From NCBI GenBank assembly GCA_963793335.1, contig CAWBZS010000010.1, positions 1 through 64,000 on the forward strand: a stretch of DNA of 64,000 bases, in the 5' to 3' direction. Each line of letters starts with the position of its first letter. The first letter of the stretch is position 1. Of this stretch, positions 20,698 through 32,458 are shown piece by piece. The DNA is from Sva-07 sp963793335 (GTDB lineage Bacteria; Actinomycetota; Acidimicrobiia; Acidimicrobiales; Ilumatobacteraceae). Made by a program: the position numbers and the translations under genes. The notes beneath the pieces were generated by a model. It was not told the origin of the DNA, did no database searches, and worked only from the letters and a program-made list of their open reading frames with translations.

Positions 20698-22850
20698 GCC
20701 GCGATCTCCGTGTTGTTGCCTGCGTCGTTGCCTGGGTGGTCGCCGGCGTGGTCGTGATCAGTCGAGGGTTCGTCGAGTCGGCGGACGCTGAACACGTGCG
20801 CCGACGCCGACCATGGAGCGAGGTCGACGTAGTTCAAGTTGCCGCTCCACCGGTAGGTGACGCCGCCGAGCTCGTCGACCACGTCGAAGTCGGAGCCGTA
20901 GGGCAACCCGATCGCAGCCAGGTCGATGTCGACGAAGGCGCTGTGGCGTTCGAACGGATCGAGGTTGACCACCACGAGGACCGGACGACCGACACCGGCC
21001 GGGTCGGTCTTGCTGAAACAGAGGATGGCCGGGTCCTCGCAGGCGTGCACGTGCAGCGTCTGCAGGTTGCGGAAGGCACGATGATCGTGACGGATCTGGT
21101 TCAGCCGGGCGAGCAGCGGGGCGAGCGACTCGGCGTCGTCGAGGTTCCAGCTGCGCAGCTGGTACTTCTCCGAGTCGAGGTACTCCTCGGAGCCCGCTCG
21201 CACCGCAGCGTGTTCGAGCAGCTCGAACGCCGGCCCGTAGACCCCCCAACTCGGCGACAGGGTCGCAGCCAAGATGGCCCGGCTGACGAACACCGGGCGA
21301 CCGCCGTGCTGCAGTTGCTCGGTGAGGATGTCCGGGGTGTTCGGCCACGCGTTGGGCCGAAAGTAGTCGACGGTACGGGTGGCGAGATCGTTGAAGTACT
21401 CACGCAACTCCCATTGGCTCTGGCGCCAGGTGAAGTAGGTGTAGTTCTGGTTGAACCCGATCTTGGCGAGACGCTCCATCACCCGCGGTCGCGTGAACGA
21501 CTCGGCGAGGAACACCGTGTCGGGGTGCTCGCGACGAATGGTGGCGATCGCCCACTCCCAGAACGCAAAGGACTTGGTGTGCGGGTTGTCGACGCGGAAC
21601 ACGGTGACGCCACGTGCGATCCAGAACCTGAACACGTCGGCGAGCGCCGTCCAGAGACCCTGCCAGTCCGCCGACTCGAAGTCGAGTGGGTAGATGTCCT
21701 GGTACTTCTTCGGTGGGTTCTCGGCGTACTGGATGCTGCCGTCCGGGCGCGTCGCGAACCACTCCGGGTGCTCGCCCACCCACGGGTGGTCGGGCGAGCA
21801 CTGGAAGGCGATGTCGAGCGCCAGGTGCATGTTGCGCTCGCGGCACGCCGCGGCGAACGTGGCGACATCGTCGACAGTGCCGAGGTCGGGGGCCACCGAG
21901 GTGTGGCCGCCGTCGGGTGAGCCGATGCCCCACGGGCTGCCGACGTCGTCGGTCGCTGCCGTGGTGGCGTTGTTGCGTCCCTTGCGGTGGGCGACGCCGA
22001 TCGGATGGATCGGTGGCAGATAGACGATGTCGAAGCCCATCGACGCGACGTAGTCGAGGCGGCCGATCGATTCGAGCAACGTGCGTGAGCGGCCCGCGTC
22101 GTGGTCGCCATCGGCCGACGAACGGGGGAAGAACTCGTACCAGGCGCCGAACGATCCGTGCAGCGGATCGATGTCGATCGGCAGCGGCGTCGCGAACTGT
22201 GCCAGCGGTGCTCGGGGGCTGCAGCGCCAGAAGACGTCGGCCCATCGGGGCTCTCGCAGCACGTCGGCGTCGCTGGAGCCAATCGAGCGGCGGAGGTGTT
22301 CGAGCTCGGATCGGTCGGCATCGCTCACGGTGTCGCCGGTTGCGGCGTCGAGCGCTCGGTCGATCAGTTCGACACCGGCGCGGAGTTCCAGCGACACGTC
22401 GAGGCCGGCGTCGATCTTCTTGATCGTGTCTCGGCGCCACGTTTCGAGGTGGTCGATCCACCCGACGACGTCGTACTCGATTCGCCCGAGGTCGCTCAAG
22501 GTGAGCATTGCAGTGAACCGGTCGTTGCCGATCGATGTCAACGGATGCTCGTGCCACTGCCCGGGTCCCGTTGCTGGGTCCACCTGTCGCCAACGCACTG
22601 CCGCAGCCACCATGTCATGGCTGTCGGTGAACACGTCGGCGACCACCGTCAGCGGTTCGCCGACCGTGCCCTTGGCGGGGAAGGCGCCCCCGTCGACGAG
22701 TGGTCGGACGGCTTCGACCACCACTCTCGACGGCCTGGTTGCGGGCAGCGACTGCTCCGCCGACGCGGCGGTTGGTGTCGATGCGGCCGGCGTGCGGGCG
22801 CGCGATGTGCGGGTGGCTGGTGTGGCGGGCTTGGGGGTGCGTGAGGCCAT
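20694..22850 (-). CDS. glgE: Alpha-1,4-glucan:maltose-1-phosphate maltosyltransferase
   Basis: A 718-residue GH13_3 enzyme that adds maltosyl units from maltose-1-phosphate to growing alpha-glucan. A low-complexity Thr/Ala/Pro N-terminus (about 1-35) precedes the family core with VVVEAVRPLVDGGAFPAKG, FGAWYEFFPRS, YLPPIHPIG, the GlgE-specific NPPKKYQDIYPLDFE, TVFRVDNPHTKSFAFWEW (nucleophile) and VFLAESFTRPRVM (acid). It sits between glgX (4-base gap) and treS/mak (4-base overlap), which supplies its donor. Confidence 0.95.
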
Positions 22851-22854
22851 CGGG

Positions 22855-25113
<2,259 letters not shown>

Positions 25114-25252
25114 GTTGTGCAGTCTGCCCGATCGACGAGCGTGCGAAACGATGACGAGGAGCCGGAGCACCCGATTCTTGGGTTTTCGACGCAGGTCGGG
25201 ACGGGGTCAGGTTGGGTGGTTGCCTGCGCGCCTGAGCGGGTAGAGCCCCTCC

Positions 25253-26056
25253 ATGATGAGATTGGTGGTTGCTTCGCGGGTCGGGGCTGTCGAGCCACTG
25301 GGCGACGACGAGGAGATCTCCGAATCGGCCCGGTCGCTCTGGGAGACGACGCTCGACGCACTTCCCCGCTTCGGTGTGGCGATCGCGATCATTCTTGCCG
25401 GCTGGCTGTTGTCTCGCGGGCTTCGATGGTTGCTGCACCGACGCTTCGCTCGCACCCAGACCAAGAGCTTCGCCACCGTGATGAGCAAGATCGGATCGTG
25501 GGTCTTCGTGTTCATCGTGATCCTGCTCGCCGTTGCCATCACGTTCCCGTCGGTGAAGCCGGTCGACCTGCTCGCCGGGCTCGGGTTCTTCTCCGTGGCC
25601 GTCGGCTTCGCCTTCCAGGACATCTTGGAGAACACGCTGTCGGGCATTCTGCTGCTGTTCCGTCAGCCGTTTCGCTCCGGCGACCAGATCACGGTCGTCG
25701 ACCGCTCGGGCACCGTGCAGGGCATCACGATTCGTGAGACCAGGCTGACCACCTACGACGGCGAACTCGTGGTGATCCCGAACCGCGACGTGTACAAGAA
25801 CGTGATCGATGTGCACACCCACCATCAGGATCACCGCCTGCAGTTCGTGGTCGGCATTGCCTACGAGAACGACCCGGCGGAGGCGATCGCGGTGATCCAC
25901 GACGCGGTGGCACGGGTCGAGCACGTGCGCTCCGACCCGGCACCGATGGCAATCGTGTCGGAACTGGGGGTGTCCACCGTGGACATCACGGTGTACATCT
26001 GGACCGATGCGCACCGCCTCGACTCGTTGAGAACGAGGGAGCTGCTGCCGGGATGA
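25253..26056 (+). CDS. Small-conductance mechanosensitive channel (MscS family), first of two
   Basis: A 267-residue inner-membrane channel that opens on hypo-osmotic swelling. It has an N-terminal tail, two membrane helices (about 40-57 and 80-98) and the pore helix LLAGLGFFSVAVGFAFQDIL. The MscS beta domain (FRQPFRSGDQITVVD) and a C-terminal alpha/beta domain follow. Length is near the minimal MscS size. Two adjacent ATG codons at 25253 and 25256 could start it. Its stop overlaps the start of a second MscS gene (ATGA). Confidence 0.9.
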   Translation: MMRLVVASRVGAVEPLGDDEEISESARSLWETTLDALPRFGVAIAIILAGWLLSRGLRWLLHRRFARTQTKSFATVMSKIGSWVFVFIVILLAVAITFPSVKPVDLLAGLGFFSVAVGFAFQDILENTLSGILLLFRQPFRSGDQITVVDRSGTVQGITIRETRLTTYDGELVVIPNRDVYKNVIDVHTHHQDHRLQFVVGIAYENDPAEAIAVIHDAVARVEHVRSDPAPMAIVSELGVSTVDITVYIWTDAHRLDSLRTRELLPG

Positions 26057-27045
26057 TCGTCGTGCTCGCATCGACCGTCGCAGCTCCATGGCTGCCGTCC
26101 CAGGTCGATCCAGTGCCGGTCGACTTCGAGGAACTGGTCGACGACTCGCTCTCCAGCGCCGACTGGGTGCAGGCAGGCGCGGTGGTGGTCGGTTCCGTCA
26201 TCGTGGCGATCATCGCCAATCGGGTGGCTCGATCGATCGGCGACCGAACGATCGGGCCGGGCTTCGCGACGTTGCTGATCGCCCGGGTGATCGGCTATGT
26301 GATCGCGCTGGTCGGCATCATCTACGCCCTCGGTGGGCTCGGGGTGCGGATCGGCCCGCTGCTCGGCGCGCTCGGCATCGGCGGCCTGGTGCTGGCGCTC
26401 GCGCTGCAGGGGGTGGTCGAGAATTTCTTCGGTGCGCTCATCTTGCAGTCGCGCCGCCCGTTCACCGTCGGCGACACGGTCGAACTCGGCGACTCCCGGG
26501 GCATCGTCAAGGACATCGATTCCCGCACCGTGGTGTTGCGTGGGCTCGACGGCAGCTGGATCCGCGTTCCCAACTCGAGGGTGCTCGACGACACGATCGT
26601 GACGCTGACGACGGAACCGTTTCGGCGATCGGCCATCACCGTGGGAGTCGCGTACGACACGAATCTTGCCCGCGCCACCGAGGTGATCGTGGAGGCGCTC
26701 GAGCGAGTCGGCCGGATATGCGACGATCCGGCTCCGTTCGCTGTGCTCCGTTCGTTCAGCTCGTCGACGATCGACATCGACGTCTACTTCTGGCACGCAA
26801 GCGACATTCCGGCTGAACTGGCGGCGACCCACGACGTCATGCTGGCGATCCATCACACGTTCGCCGACCAGGGCATCACCATCGCCTTCCCGCAGGTCGT
26901 GGTGTGGCCGGGCACCGACTCCGACGAGGTGCCGTACACGGAGCGGCCGCAGCCGATTCACACGCAGTACCCGAGCGCGTCGCCGATGGCGGGACCCGAG
27001 TCGGGCGGGCAGACGCCGGGCTGGCGTCCGTGGCGGCGGAGCTGA
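26053..27045 (+). CDS. Small-conductance mechanosensitive channel (MscS family), second of two
   Basis: A 330-residue paralogue of the preceding channel. A short N-terminal hydrophobic segment and a helix at about 45-62 lead to a second helix and the pore helix GIGGLVLALALQGVVENFFGAL. The beta-domain motif RRPFTVGDTVELGD and the MscS C-terminal domain follow, with a hydrophilic tail. The ATG overlaps the upstream mscS stop by 4 bases, so both are surely co-transcribed. The pair may form separate channels with different thresholds or mixed assemblies; the sequence does not decide. Confidence 0.9.
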   Translation: MIVVLASTVAAPWLPSQVDPVPVDFEELVDDSLSSADWVQAGAVVVGSVIVAIIANRVARSIGDRTIGPGFATLLIARVIGYVIALVGIIYALGGLGVRIGPLLGALGIGGLVLALALQGVVENFFGALILQSRRPFTVGDTVELGDSRGIVKDIDSRTVVLRGLDGSWIRVPNSRVLDDTIVTLTTEPFRRSAITVGVAYDTNLARATEVIVEALERVGRICDDPAPFAVLRSFSSSTIDIDVYFWHASDIPAELAATHDVMLAIHHTFADQGITIAFPQVVVWPGTDSDEVPYTERPQPIHTQYPSASPMAGPESGGQTPGWRPWRRS

Positions 27046-27091
27046 AGCAACCTCGCTGGAGCATCGCTGACGTCTCCGGTACCGTCGGTCG

Positions 27092-27985
27092 ATGAGCCAC
27101 GCCGAGACCACGGCCGCGGAGGTCGTCGAATCGACCCGTGCGGTGACCGCCGATCAGTACCTCGCCGGCATGGTCGGGCTGGGGTTGCTGCGCACCTGGT
27201 ATCTCGATGCCGACGTGAACGCCGAGCGCATGGCCGAACTCGCCGAGACCCTGCAACGCTCGAACGAGTTCCCGTACTCGATGGTGCTCGACCCGGTCGA
27301 ACGCGATCTCGACGCCGGCTACGAGGAGTGGTCGACGACCTATGACGGGCCGAATCCGATGATCGAGACCGAGGAGCGTGCGGTGCGGGCGATCCTGCAC
27401 GCCCTTGCAGGTCCTGGGGTGGCGGCGCTCGACGCGGCGTGCGGAACGGGGCGGCAGGCAGCGCTGCTGTGCGACCTCGGCTGCGCAACGATCGGCGTCG
27501 ATCGATCCGAGGCGATGCTCACTGTTGCACGCCAGAAACTGCCGGATGCCCACTTCGAGATGGGTGATGTCGAGCACCTGCCGTTCGACGACGACCGATT
27601 CGACCTCGTCGTGGTGTCGTTGGCGTTGTGTCACCTCGACGATCCCGGTGTCGCCGTTGCCGAGTTGGCTCGAGTGCTGCGACCCGGCGGCGCGCTCGTG
27701 ATCACCGACCCGCATCCGTCTGGAGGCATCCTCGGGGGTCAGGCGTTCTATGGCGGCATCTCGGCCAGTCGACCGATGACCTGGGTGCGCAACAACCATC
27801 ACTCCGCCTCCACCTGGTTGCGGGCGTTCCGGAACGCGGGTCTGGACGTCGAGGAGTGCATCGAGGAGCCGTTCAGCGATGAGCAGATTGCGAGCTCGCC
27901 CGCCGACCTGGTGTTTCCCGCCGCCGCACGAGCAGCGATGACGGGCCTTGCCAGTGTGTGGGTCTGGGTGTTGCGCACTCGCTGA
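27092..27985 (+). CDS. Class I SAM-dependent methyltransferase
   Basis: A 297-residue soluble enzyme. Residues 113-120 form the SAM-binding motif I LDAACGTG, followed by TIGVDRSEAML (acidic residue for the ribose), FEMGDVEHLPF and LVVVSLALCHLDDP. This is the methyltransferase-11/UbiE-like layout. An N-terminal ~85-residue extension without clear motifs may bind substrate. The substrate is unknown. It starts 46 bases after the mscS pair and could be in the same transcript. Confidence 0.85.
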   Translation: MSHAETTAAEVVESTRAVTADQYLAGMVGLGLLRTWYLDADVNAERMAELAETLQRSNEFPYSMVLDPVERDLDAGYEEWSTTYDGPNPMIETEERAVRAILHALAGPGVAALDAACGTGRQAALLCDLGCATIGVDRSEAMLTVARQKLPDAHFEMGDVEHLPFDDDRFDLVVVSLALCHLDDPGVAVAELARVLRPGGALVITDPHPSGGILGGQAFYGGISASRPMTWVRNNHHSASTWLRAFRNAGLDVEECIEEPFSDEQIASSPADLVFPAAARAAMTGLASVWVWVLRTR

Positions 27986-28094
27986 GCAGCCCGCGCCAGC
28001 AGCGTGCCAGTGAGCCCAGCACCGAGCGACGGCAGCGTGCAGTGGCTCCCCGGTGGCGATTCAGCTGCTGCTCGGTGGGCCTGGCCCCGCTGGG

Positions 28095-29324
28095 TCAGGC
28101 GGCGGGTTGTCGCCGGCTGGGCGGCCCGGTGGTGCGGACGCTCCCGTCGGGGAGTCGCAGGGTGAGTTCCCGATTGGGGCCGACCTCGATCACCCAGTCG
28201 GCGTGGTGGATCTTGGTGTGATGGCTGGTGCACACCGGGAGCAGGTTGTGCAGGTCGGTGGTGCCATCGTTGCGCCACCAGACGATGTGGTGCAGTTTGC
28301 AGCGGTCGTATCCGACGGTGCAGTCCGGGATGGCACAGGTGCGGTACAGGCCTCGGAGCGCCCGGCGCTGCGCACGGTTGGCGAGCCGGGTGCTGCGCCC
28401 GAGGTCGAGTTCGCCCGGTGCGTGGAGGACGACGCCGTTGCGGACGACGACGGCGTGGACGTCGGCGTCACCGGCGAGGTCGGCGACGATTCGGGCGGGG
28501 ATCTCGACCGGGATGGCAAACTCGGCAACCGGCCCGGTGCGACCGCTCGCGTCGGCGTCGATGACCACCACGAACTCGGGCGACGCGCTGCGTGCAGCGG
28601 TGGTCGACGCTGCGTGGTCGGTGACGATCTGAGCGAGCGCGTGGGCCACGAGGTAGTGCTGCTTCTCCTGGTGGTCGCTCGGGCAGCCGTCGGGCACCGC
28701 CTCGGCGAAGAGCGCCTGCACGGTGCGATCGAGGCGCGACGCGATCTTGACGCCGGTGATGGGGTCGAATTTCGCGGCCAGGTTCCACATGCCGTCGTGG
28801 TCGACCCAGGTGCGAGCTCGAGTGTTGCGACGCTGTCGTTCGAGGAGGTCGACGCCGTCGTCCGCTTGCAGACGGCGGGTCTCGAGATCGAGCCGACGGC
28901 TGAACTCGTTGATCGTCGCGGCGGTGGCGACGACGGCGAGCCGGTCGGCGGCGTCGACCAGAGCTGCTCGTTGCTCCGGCTTCAGTTTGCGCGTGGCCCG
29001 GGTGACGGCGTCGATGTGGCCTGCGGTGATCGCGCCGTCTTCGAGGGCGTCGGCGAGCCGTGGGGTGGCGGCGAGCATGTCGGAGCGATCGGTTGCACTG
29101 GTTGCCTGCCCCAGCGATGTCCTGGCAGCGTCGGCGATCCGCTGCTCGGGGAATGAGTCGACAGTGCGCAGTTGGGCGACGAGCGCGCCATGTTGGGCGT
29201 CGCACCAGGCCTGGACCTCGCGCACGGCCACGAGCCCGGTGTGGATCGACGAGGCGTCCGCAGCCGAGTTGGCGCGAATGGCGGTGATGTGCTCCACCCG
29301 CTCGACAACCCCGGCGATCTCCAT
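28095..29324 (-). CDS. DUF222 protein with C-terminal HNH nuclease domain
   Basis: A 409-residue member of the actinobacterial DUF222/13E12-repeat family. The helical DUF222 region spans about 5-300. The C-terminal HNH segment reads CAIPDCTVGYDRCKLHHI, then NLLPVCTSHHTKIHH, with paired Cys for zinc and His for catalysis. These genes occur in multiple copies in many actinobacteria; a homing or mobile role is suspected but unproven. A second paralogue lies at 61692-62993, and both are preceded by the same 15-base motif. It converges on the methyltransferase gene; the 109 bases between hold nothing clear. Confidence 0.88.
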   Translation of the reverse strand: MEIAGVVERVEHITAIRANSAADASSIHTGLVAVREVQAWCDAQHGALVAQLRTVDSFPEQRIADAARTSLGQATSATDRSDMLAATPRLADALEDGAITAGHIDAVTRATRKLKPEQRAALVDAADRLAVVATAATINEFSRRLDLETRRLQADDGVDLLERQRRNTRARTWVDHDGMWNLAAKFDPITGVKIASRLDRTVQALFAEAVPDGCPSDHQEKQHYLVAHALAQIVTDHAASTTAARSASPEFVVVIDADASGRTGPVAEFAIPVEIPARIVADLAGDADVHAVVVRNGVVLHAPGELDLGRSTRLANRAQRRALRGLYRTCAIPDCTVGYDRCKLHHIVWWRNDGTTDLHNLLPVCTSHHTKIHHADWVIEVGPNRELTLRLPDGSVRTTGPPSRRQPAA

Positions 29325-29341
29325 GCCTCCAACCGTAGAGC

Positions 29342-29356
29342 GGGGGTGTCACAGAG
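29342..29356 (-). promoter_or_regulatory. 15-base conserved motif upstream of DUF222-HNH gene, copy 1
   Basis: On the gene strand the sequence is CTCTGTGACACCCCC, ending 17 bases before the ATG. The identical 15-mer is at 63010-63024, 16 bases before the start of the second DUF222-HNH gene. A stop codon lies inside it in this gene's frame, so it is non-coding here. Function unknown: promoter element, regulator site or nuclease target are possible. Confidence 0.5.
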
Positions 29357-29425
29357 TTGAGAGGACGCGGTTGTCAAGGTGTGCGGCGCGCAGCCAGAGG
29401 CGGTCGGTCTCGAGTGCTGACACGA

Positions 29426-29776
29426 TCACGCGCGCAGGGTGCCGACTGCGTACACGCCGGTCGCAGCCACGGCGACGCGCACGTGCGATGCGGATCCACC
29501 TCGGGTCGCTGGAAGCAGCAGCAGCACACCCAACGTTCCTGCTGCCACCGGCCACGTCGGCCGATGTCGGGCCGCGTCGATCAGCGTCGTCCCTGCAGCA
29601 GTTGCCAGCGCCGTTGCGTACAGGCCGTGGTGGAGCCACCGCCATCGCCCGAGGTGCACCCGCCCGGTCCGCACGCTGACACCCAGCAGCGACGAAGCTG
29701 CGAGGGCAACGCCAACGCTGCGATGCGGCCACGAACCCACGAGGCGAACGTAGCGGACGTGCCCGACAGGCGACAT
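29426..29776 (-). CDS. Small hypothetical membrane protein
   Basis: A predicted 116-residue protein with about three or four short hydrophobic helices: SVGVALAASSLLGV, LYATALATAAGTTLI, WPVAAGTLGVLLLLPA and a last one near the C-terminus. A GRVHLGRWRWLHHGLYA segment precedes the second helix. I do not recognise a family. The ATG at 29776 was chosen as the first start before hydrophobic sequence; no clear ribosome site precedes it. It is divergent from the nitroreductase gene. Confidence 0.5.
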   Translation of the reverse strand: MSPVGHVRYVRLVGSWPHRSVGVALAASSLLGVSVRTGRVHLGRWRWLHHGLYATALATAAGTTLIDAARHRPTWPVAAGTLGVLLLLPATRGGSASHVRVAVAATGVYAVGTLRA

Positions 29777-29843
29777 CGGCGGTCGTTGCAAATCATGACC
29801 ACAGGAGGTTTCGGTCGCGTCGGCGCGGGTACGTTGCGGACGC

Positions 29844-30701
29844 ATGGAGTTCTTCGACGTGGTGCGGCACCGCCAAACCACCAACGGACCGGTGTCGAGC
29901 CGCCCGGTCTCGTTGGAACACCAGCACCGCCTCGTGGAGGCTGCCGGCATGGCCCCGTCGCACTTCAACAGTCAGCCGTGGCGGTTCGTGCTGATCGACG
30001 ACCCATCCCGGATCCGCTTCATCGCCGATGTCAGTGCCAGCAGCATGCGCCACGTCTTCCGCGCCGGCGAGTTCTTCACTCGCTATCGCAAATTCTTCCG
30101 CTTCTCGGACGCCGAAATGGACGAACGCCGCGACGGCATCCTGTTCGATCAGTTGCCGCGTGCGTTGCGACCGTTCCGGCGGCTGGTGTTCACCGACACC
30201 GCCACCAGGATGATGAACCGGCTGAAGGTGCCCGACACGCTCGCCGATGCCAACCGGGACCTGGTTGGCGGCGCGCCGCTCGTCATCGCAGCGCTGCTCG
30301 ACAAGGAGGAGTATCGCCCGGGCGAACTGTCGGGTTTCTATTCGGTGTTCGGACTCGGGGCTGCGATGGAGAACCTGTGGCTCACCACCACTGAACTGGG
30401 GATGGGAATCCAGTTCATTTCGTTTCCGATGGAGGTACCCGACCAGTGGGACCGCCTCGTCGAGTTCCTCCAGGTGCCGCCAGAGCTGGAACTGATGGCG
30501 CTGTACCGGGTGGGTTACGTCGACGAGCAGGCCGAGCGCCCGCCGATCGACTGGTCGAGCCGGCACCGCAAGCGCCGCTCCGACTACGTGTTCCGCAATT
30601 CGTGCGCCACCCCAGAACCCGATGACGCGACGAGCGATCCGCCGAGCGGTGCAGCGGGAGCACCGGTCGGCACCGGTCCGACCCAGGTCGCATCGTCATG
30701 A
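29844..30701 (+). CDS. Nitroreductase-family flavoprotein
   Basis: A 285-residue FMN-dependent oxidoreductase. RPVSLEHQHRLVEAAGMAPSHFNSQPWRF is the flavin-binding N-terminal region (residues about 18-47), with later GLGAAMENLWLTTTELGMG, the usual central helix. A hydrophilic Pro/Ala tail extends the C-terminus. The family reduces nitro, quinone or other conjugated groups with NAD(P)H. It overlaps the following type III polyketide synthase gene by 4 bases (ATGA), so a tailoring role on that product is plausible, by inference only. Confidence 0.85.
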   Translation: MEFFDVVRHRQTTNGPVSSRPVSLEHQHRLVEAAGMAPSHFNSQPWRFVLIDDPSRIRFIADVSASSMRHVFRAGEFFTRYRKFFRFSDAEMDERRDGILFDQLPRALRPFRRLVFTDTATRMMNRLKVPDTLADANRDLVGGAPLVIAALLDKEEYRPGELSGFYSVFGLGAAMENLWLTTTELGMGIQFISFPMEVPDQWDRLVEFLQVPPELELMALYRVGYVDEQAERPPIDWSSRHRKRRSDYVFRNSCATPEPDDATSDPPSGAAGAPVGTGPTQVASS

Positions 30702-31819
30702 GTGACATGGCTCAGGCACGGATCGTGGGGCTCGGTACGGCCGTGCCGACACACGTGGTCGAGCAGGCTCGCGCCCGAGAGTTCGCGGGCCGGATGTTCG
30801 GACAGCACCACGCCGACATCGAGCGGTTGCTGCCCGTGTTCGATCACGCCGGCGTCGACCAACGCCACTTCTGCGTGCCGGCCGACTGGTTCGACGAGCC
30901 GCACACCTTCGGCGAACGCAACGATCTCTACGTCGAGCACGCACTGGCGCTGTCGATCGATGCTGCCCGACGGGCCCTCGACGACGCGTGCGTCACTGCC
31001 ACCGACATCGGCACCGTGCTCTTCGTGTCGACCACGGGAATGGCCACACCGTCACTCGACGCGCGATTGGCGTTGGCGCTCGGTTGCCCGGCAGGGACAC
31101 GGCGCGATGCCACGTTCGGCCATGGCTGTGCTGGAGGTGTCGGTGGCCTCGCCCGTGCAGCGACGTTCGCTCGTGCGGATCCGGGTCGAGCCGTGTTGTT
31201 GGTGGCCACCGAACTGTGTGGGCTCACGTTCCAGGGTGACGACTGGTCGAAAGCGAACTTCGTGTCGACCAGCCTGTTCGCCGACGGCGCCGCAGCGGTG
31301 GTCGTCCGCGCCGACGCCGAACGCGCCCAGGCGGATCTCGACACCGCGATGTCTGCTGGCACGTCTGGTCCGGCGATCATCGCCGACAGCTGCGTCCTGT
31401 GGCCCGGTACGGAGGACGTGATGGGGTTCGAGTTCACGGACCGTGGTCTCGAAGTGGTGCTGTCGCGGAGCGTGCCGAGCGTCGTCCGCAGCCACCTCGC
31501 CGCGAGCGTCGACACGGTGTGCGAGCGTGCCGGCATCGCCGTCTCTGACATCACGCACTTCCTGCTGCACCCCGGTGGCGCGAAGGTGCTCGACGCCTAC
31601 CTCGATGTGCTGCCGATCGACGAAGCCCAGTTGCGCTGGTCACGCGACGTGCTGCGCATCCACGGGAACATGTCGGCGCCGACGGCGCTGTTCGTGGTGC
31701 GCGCCGCGATGGACGCTGCGGCATGCAGCAACGTGCACGGGCCGGTTGTCGGCGAGCTTGCCCTGGTGTCGGCGATGGGGCCCGGCTTCGCTGCCGAACA
31801 CGTGGTGCTTCGGTGGTGA
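30698..31819 (+). CDS. Type III polyketide synthase (chalcone/alkylresorcinol synthase-like)
   Basis: A 373-residue thiolase-fold homodimeric condensing enzyme. The likely catalytic triad is visible: Cys144 in FGHGCAGGVGGLA, His291 in FLLHPGGAKVLDAY and Asn324 in HGNMSAPTALFVV. TELCGLTFQ is a type III PKS signature that separates it from FabH. Such enzymes extend acyl-CoA starters with malonyl-CoA to alkylresorcinols, pyrones or tetrahydroxynaphthalene. The 4-base overlaps with the nitroreductase upstream and an ICMT-like methyltransferase downstream resemble the Streptomyces srs phenolic-lipid operon, suggesting a methylated phenolic lipid or quinone product. The product is inferred, not shown. 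Confidence 0.88.
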   Translation: MSDMAQARIVGLGTAVPTHVVEQARAREFAGRMFGQHHADIERLLPVFDHAGVDQRHFCVPADWFDEPHTFGERNDLYVEHALALSIDAARRALDDACVTATDIGTVLFVSTTGMATPSLDARLALALGCPAGTRRDATFGHGCAGGVGGLARAATFARADPGRAVLLVATELCGLTFQGDDWSKANFVSTSLFADGAAAVVVRADAERAQADLDTAMSAGTSGPAIIADSCVLWPGTEDVMGFEFTDRGLEVVLSRSVPSVVRSHLAASVDTVCERAGIAVSDITHFLLHPGGAKVLDAYLDVLPIDEAQLRWSRDVLRIHGNMSAPTALFVVRAAMDAAACSNVHGPVVGELALVSAMGPGFAAEHVVLRW

Positions 31820-32355
31820 CCTCGGTGAGGTCGTCGCAGCGTGCCCGGCGTGCGGCGATCGTCGTCGCAAGCGTCGCAGGGCAGCGCCTCGGCGAGCTCG
31901 TCTGGTCGAAACGCAACGAGCGTCGGCTCCGCGAGCGCGGTGCTGTGGAGGTCGGACAGTCGCACTATCCCGCAATGGTCGCCATGCACGTCGGGTGGCT
32001 CGCATCCACGCTGCTCGAAGCTCGTCGGCCCAGTTCGGTGCCGACGCCGGTCCGCGTGGTGGCACTCGGCGCAGTGGTCGTCGCGCAGCCGCTTCGGTAC
32101 TGGGCGATCGCGTCGCTCGGCGACCGTTGGAGCACGCGGGTGCTCGTGCCCCCCGGTGAGGCCCCGCTCGTCGTCGGCCCGTACCGCCATCTCGCCCACC
32201 CCAACTACGTCGCCGTGGTCGCCGAGCTGGCAGCGGTGCCGCTGATGCTCGGGGCGTGGCGGACCGCCGTGTGGGCGACCGTCGCCAACGCCGCCGTCCT
32301 CCGGGCCCGTATTGCCGTGGAGTCGTCGGCGCTCACCGCATCGTCAGCCCACTGA
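31816..32355 (+). CDS. Isoprenylcysteine carboxyl methyltransferase-family protein
   Basis: A 179-residue membrane methyltransferase-like protein. I chose the GTG at 31816, which forms a GTGA overlap with the PKS stop. Hydrophobic helices alternate with short loops, and GPYRHLAHPNYVAVVAELAA is the ICMT/PEMT cofactor-site motif. SrsB-type members of this group O-methylate alkylresorcinols made by type III PKSs, the likely role here given the overlap with the PKS gene. Shorter than eukaryotic ICMTs, normal for bacterial homologues. Confidence 0.8.
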   Translation: MTSVRSSQRARRAAIVVASVAGQRLGELVWSKRNERRLRERGAVEVGQSHYPAMVAMHVGWLASTLLEARRPSSVPTPVRVVALGAVVVAQPLRYWAIASLGDRWSTRVLVPPGEAPLVVGPYRHLAHPNYVAVVAELAAVPLMLGAWRTAVWATVANAAVLRARIAVESSALTASSAH

Positions 32356-32458
32356 GCTGCGCCACATGCGGCTCACCGAGGACGCGTGGAGCGCAGCTCG
32401 CGGACGGGTGGCGTGGGTGCAGTGCGTCGGGTGGAGGTGGGTGACAGCGTGCCGGGCG

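Noticed and set aside
27986..28094. Possible terminator hairpin between the methyltransferase and HNH genes
   Set aside because: Only an imperfect stem with a loop of about 40 bases could be drawn.
28095..29324. DUF222-HNH genes as parts of group I/II introns or inteins
   Set aside because: No intron-like RNA structure or interrupted host gene is visible around either copy; they look like free-standing genes.
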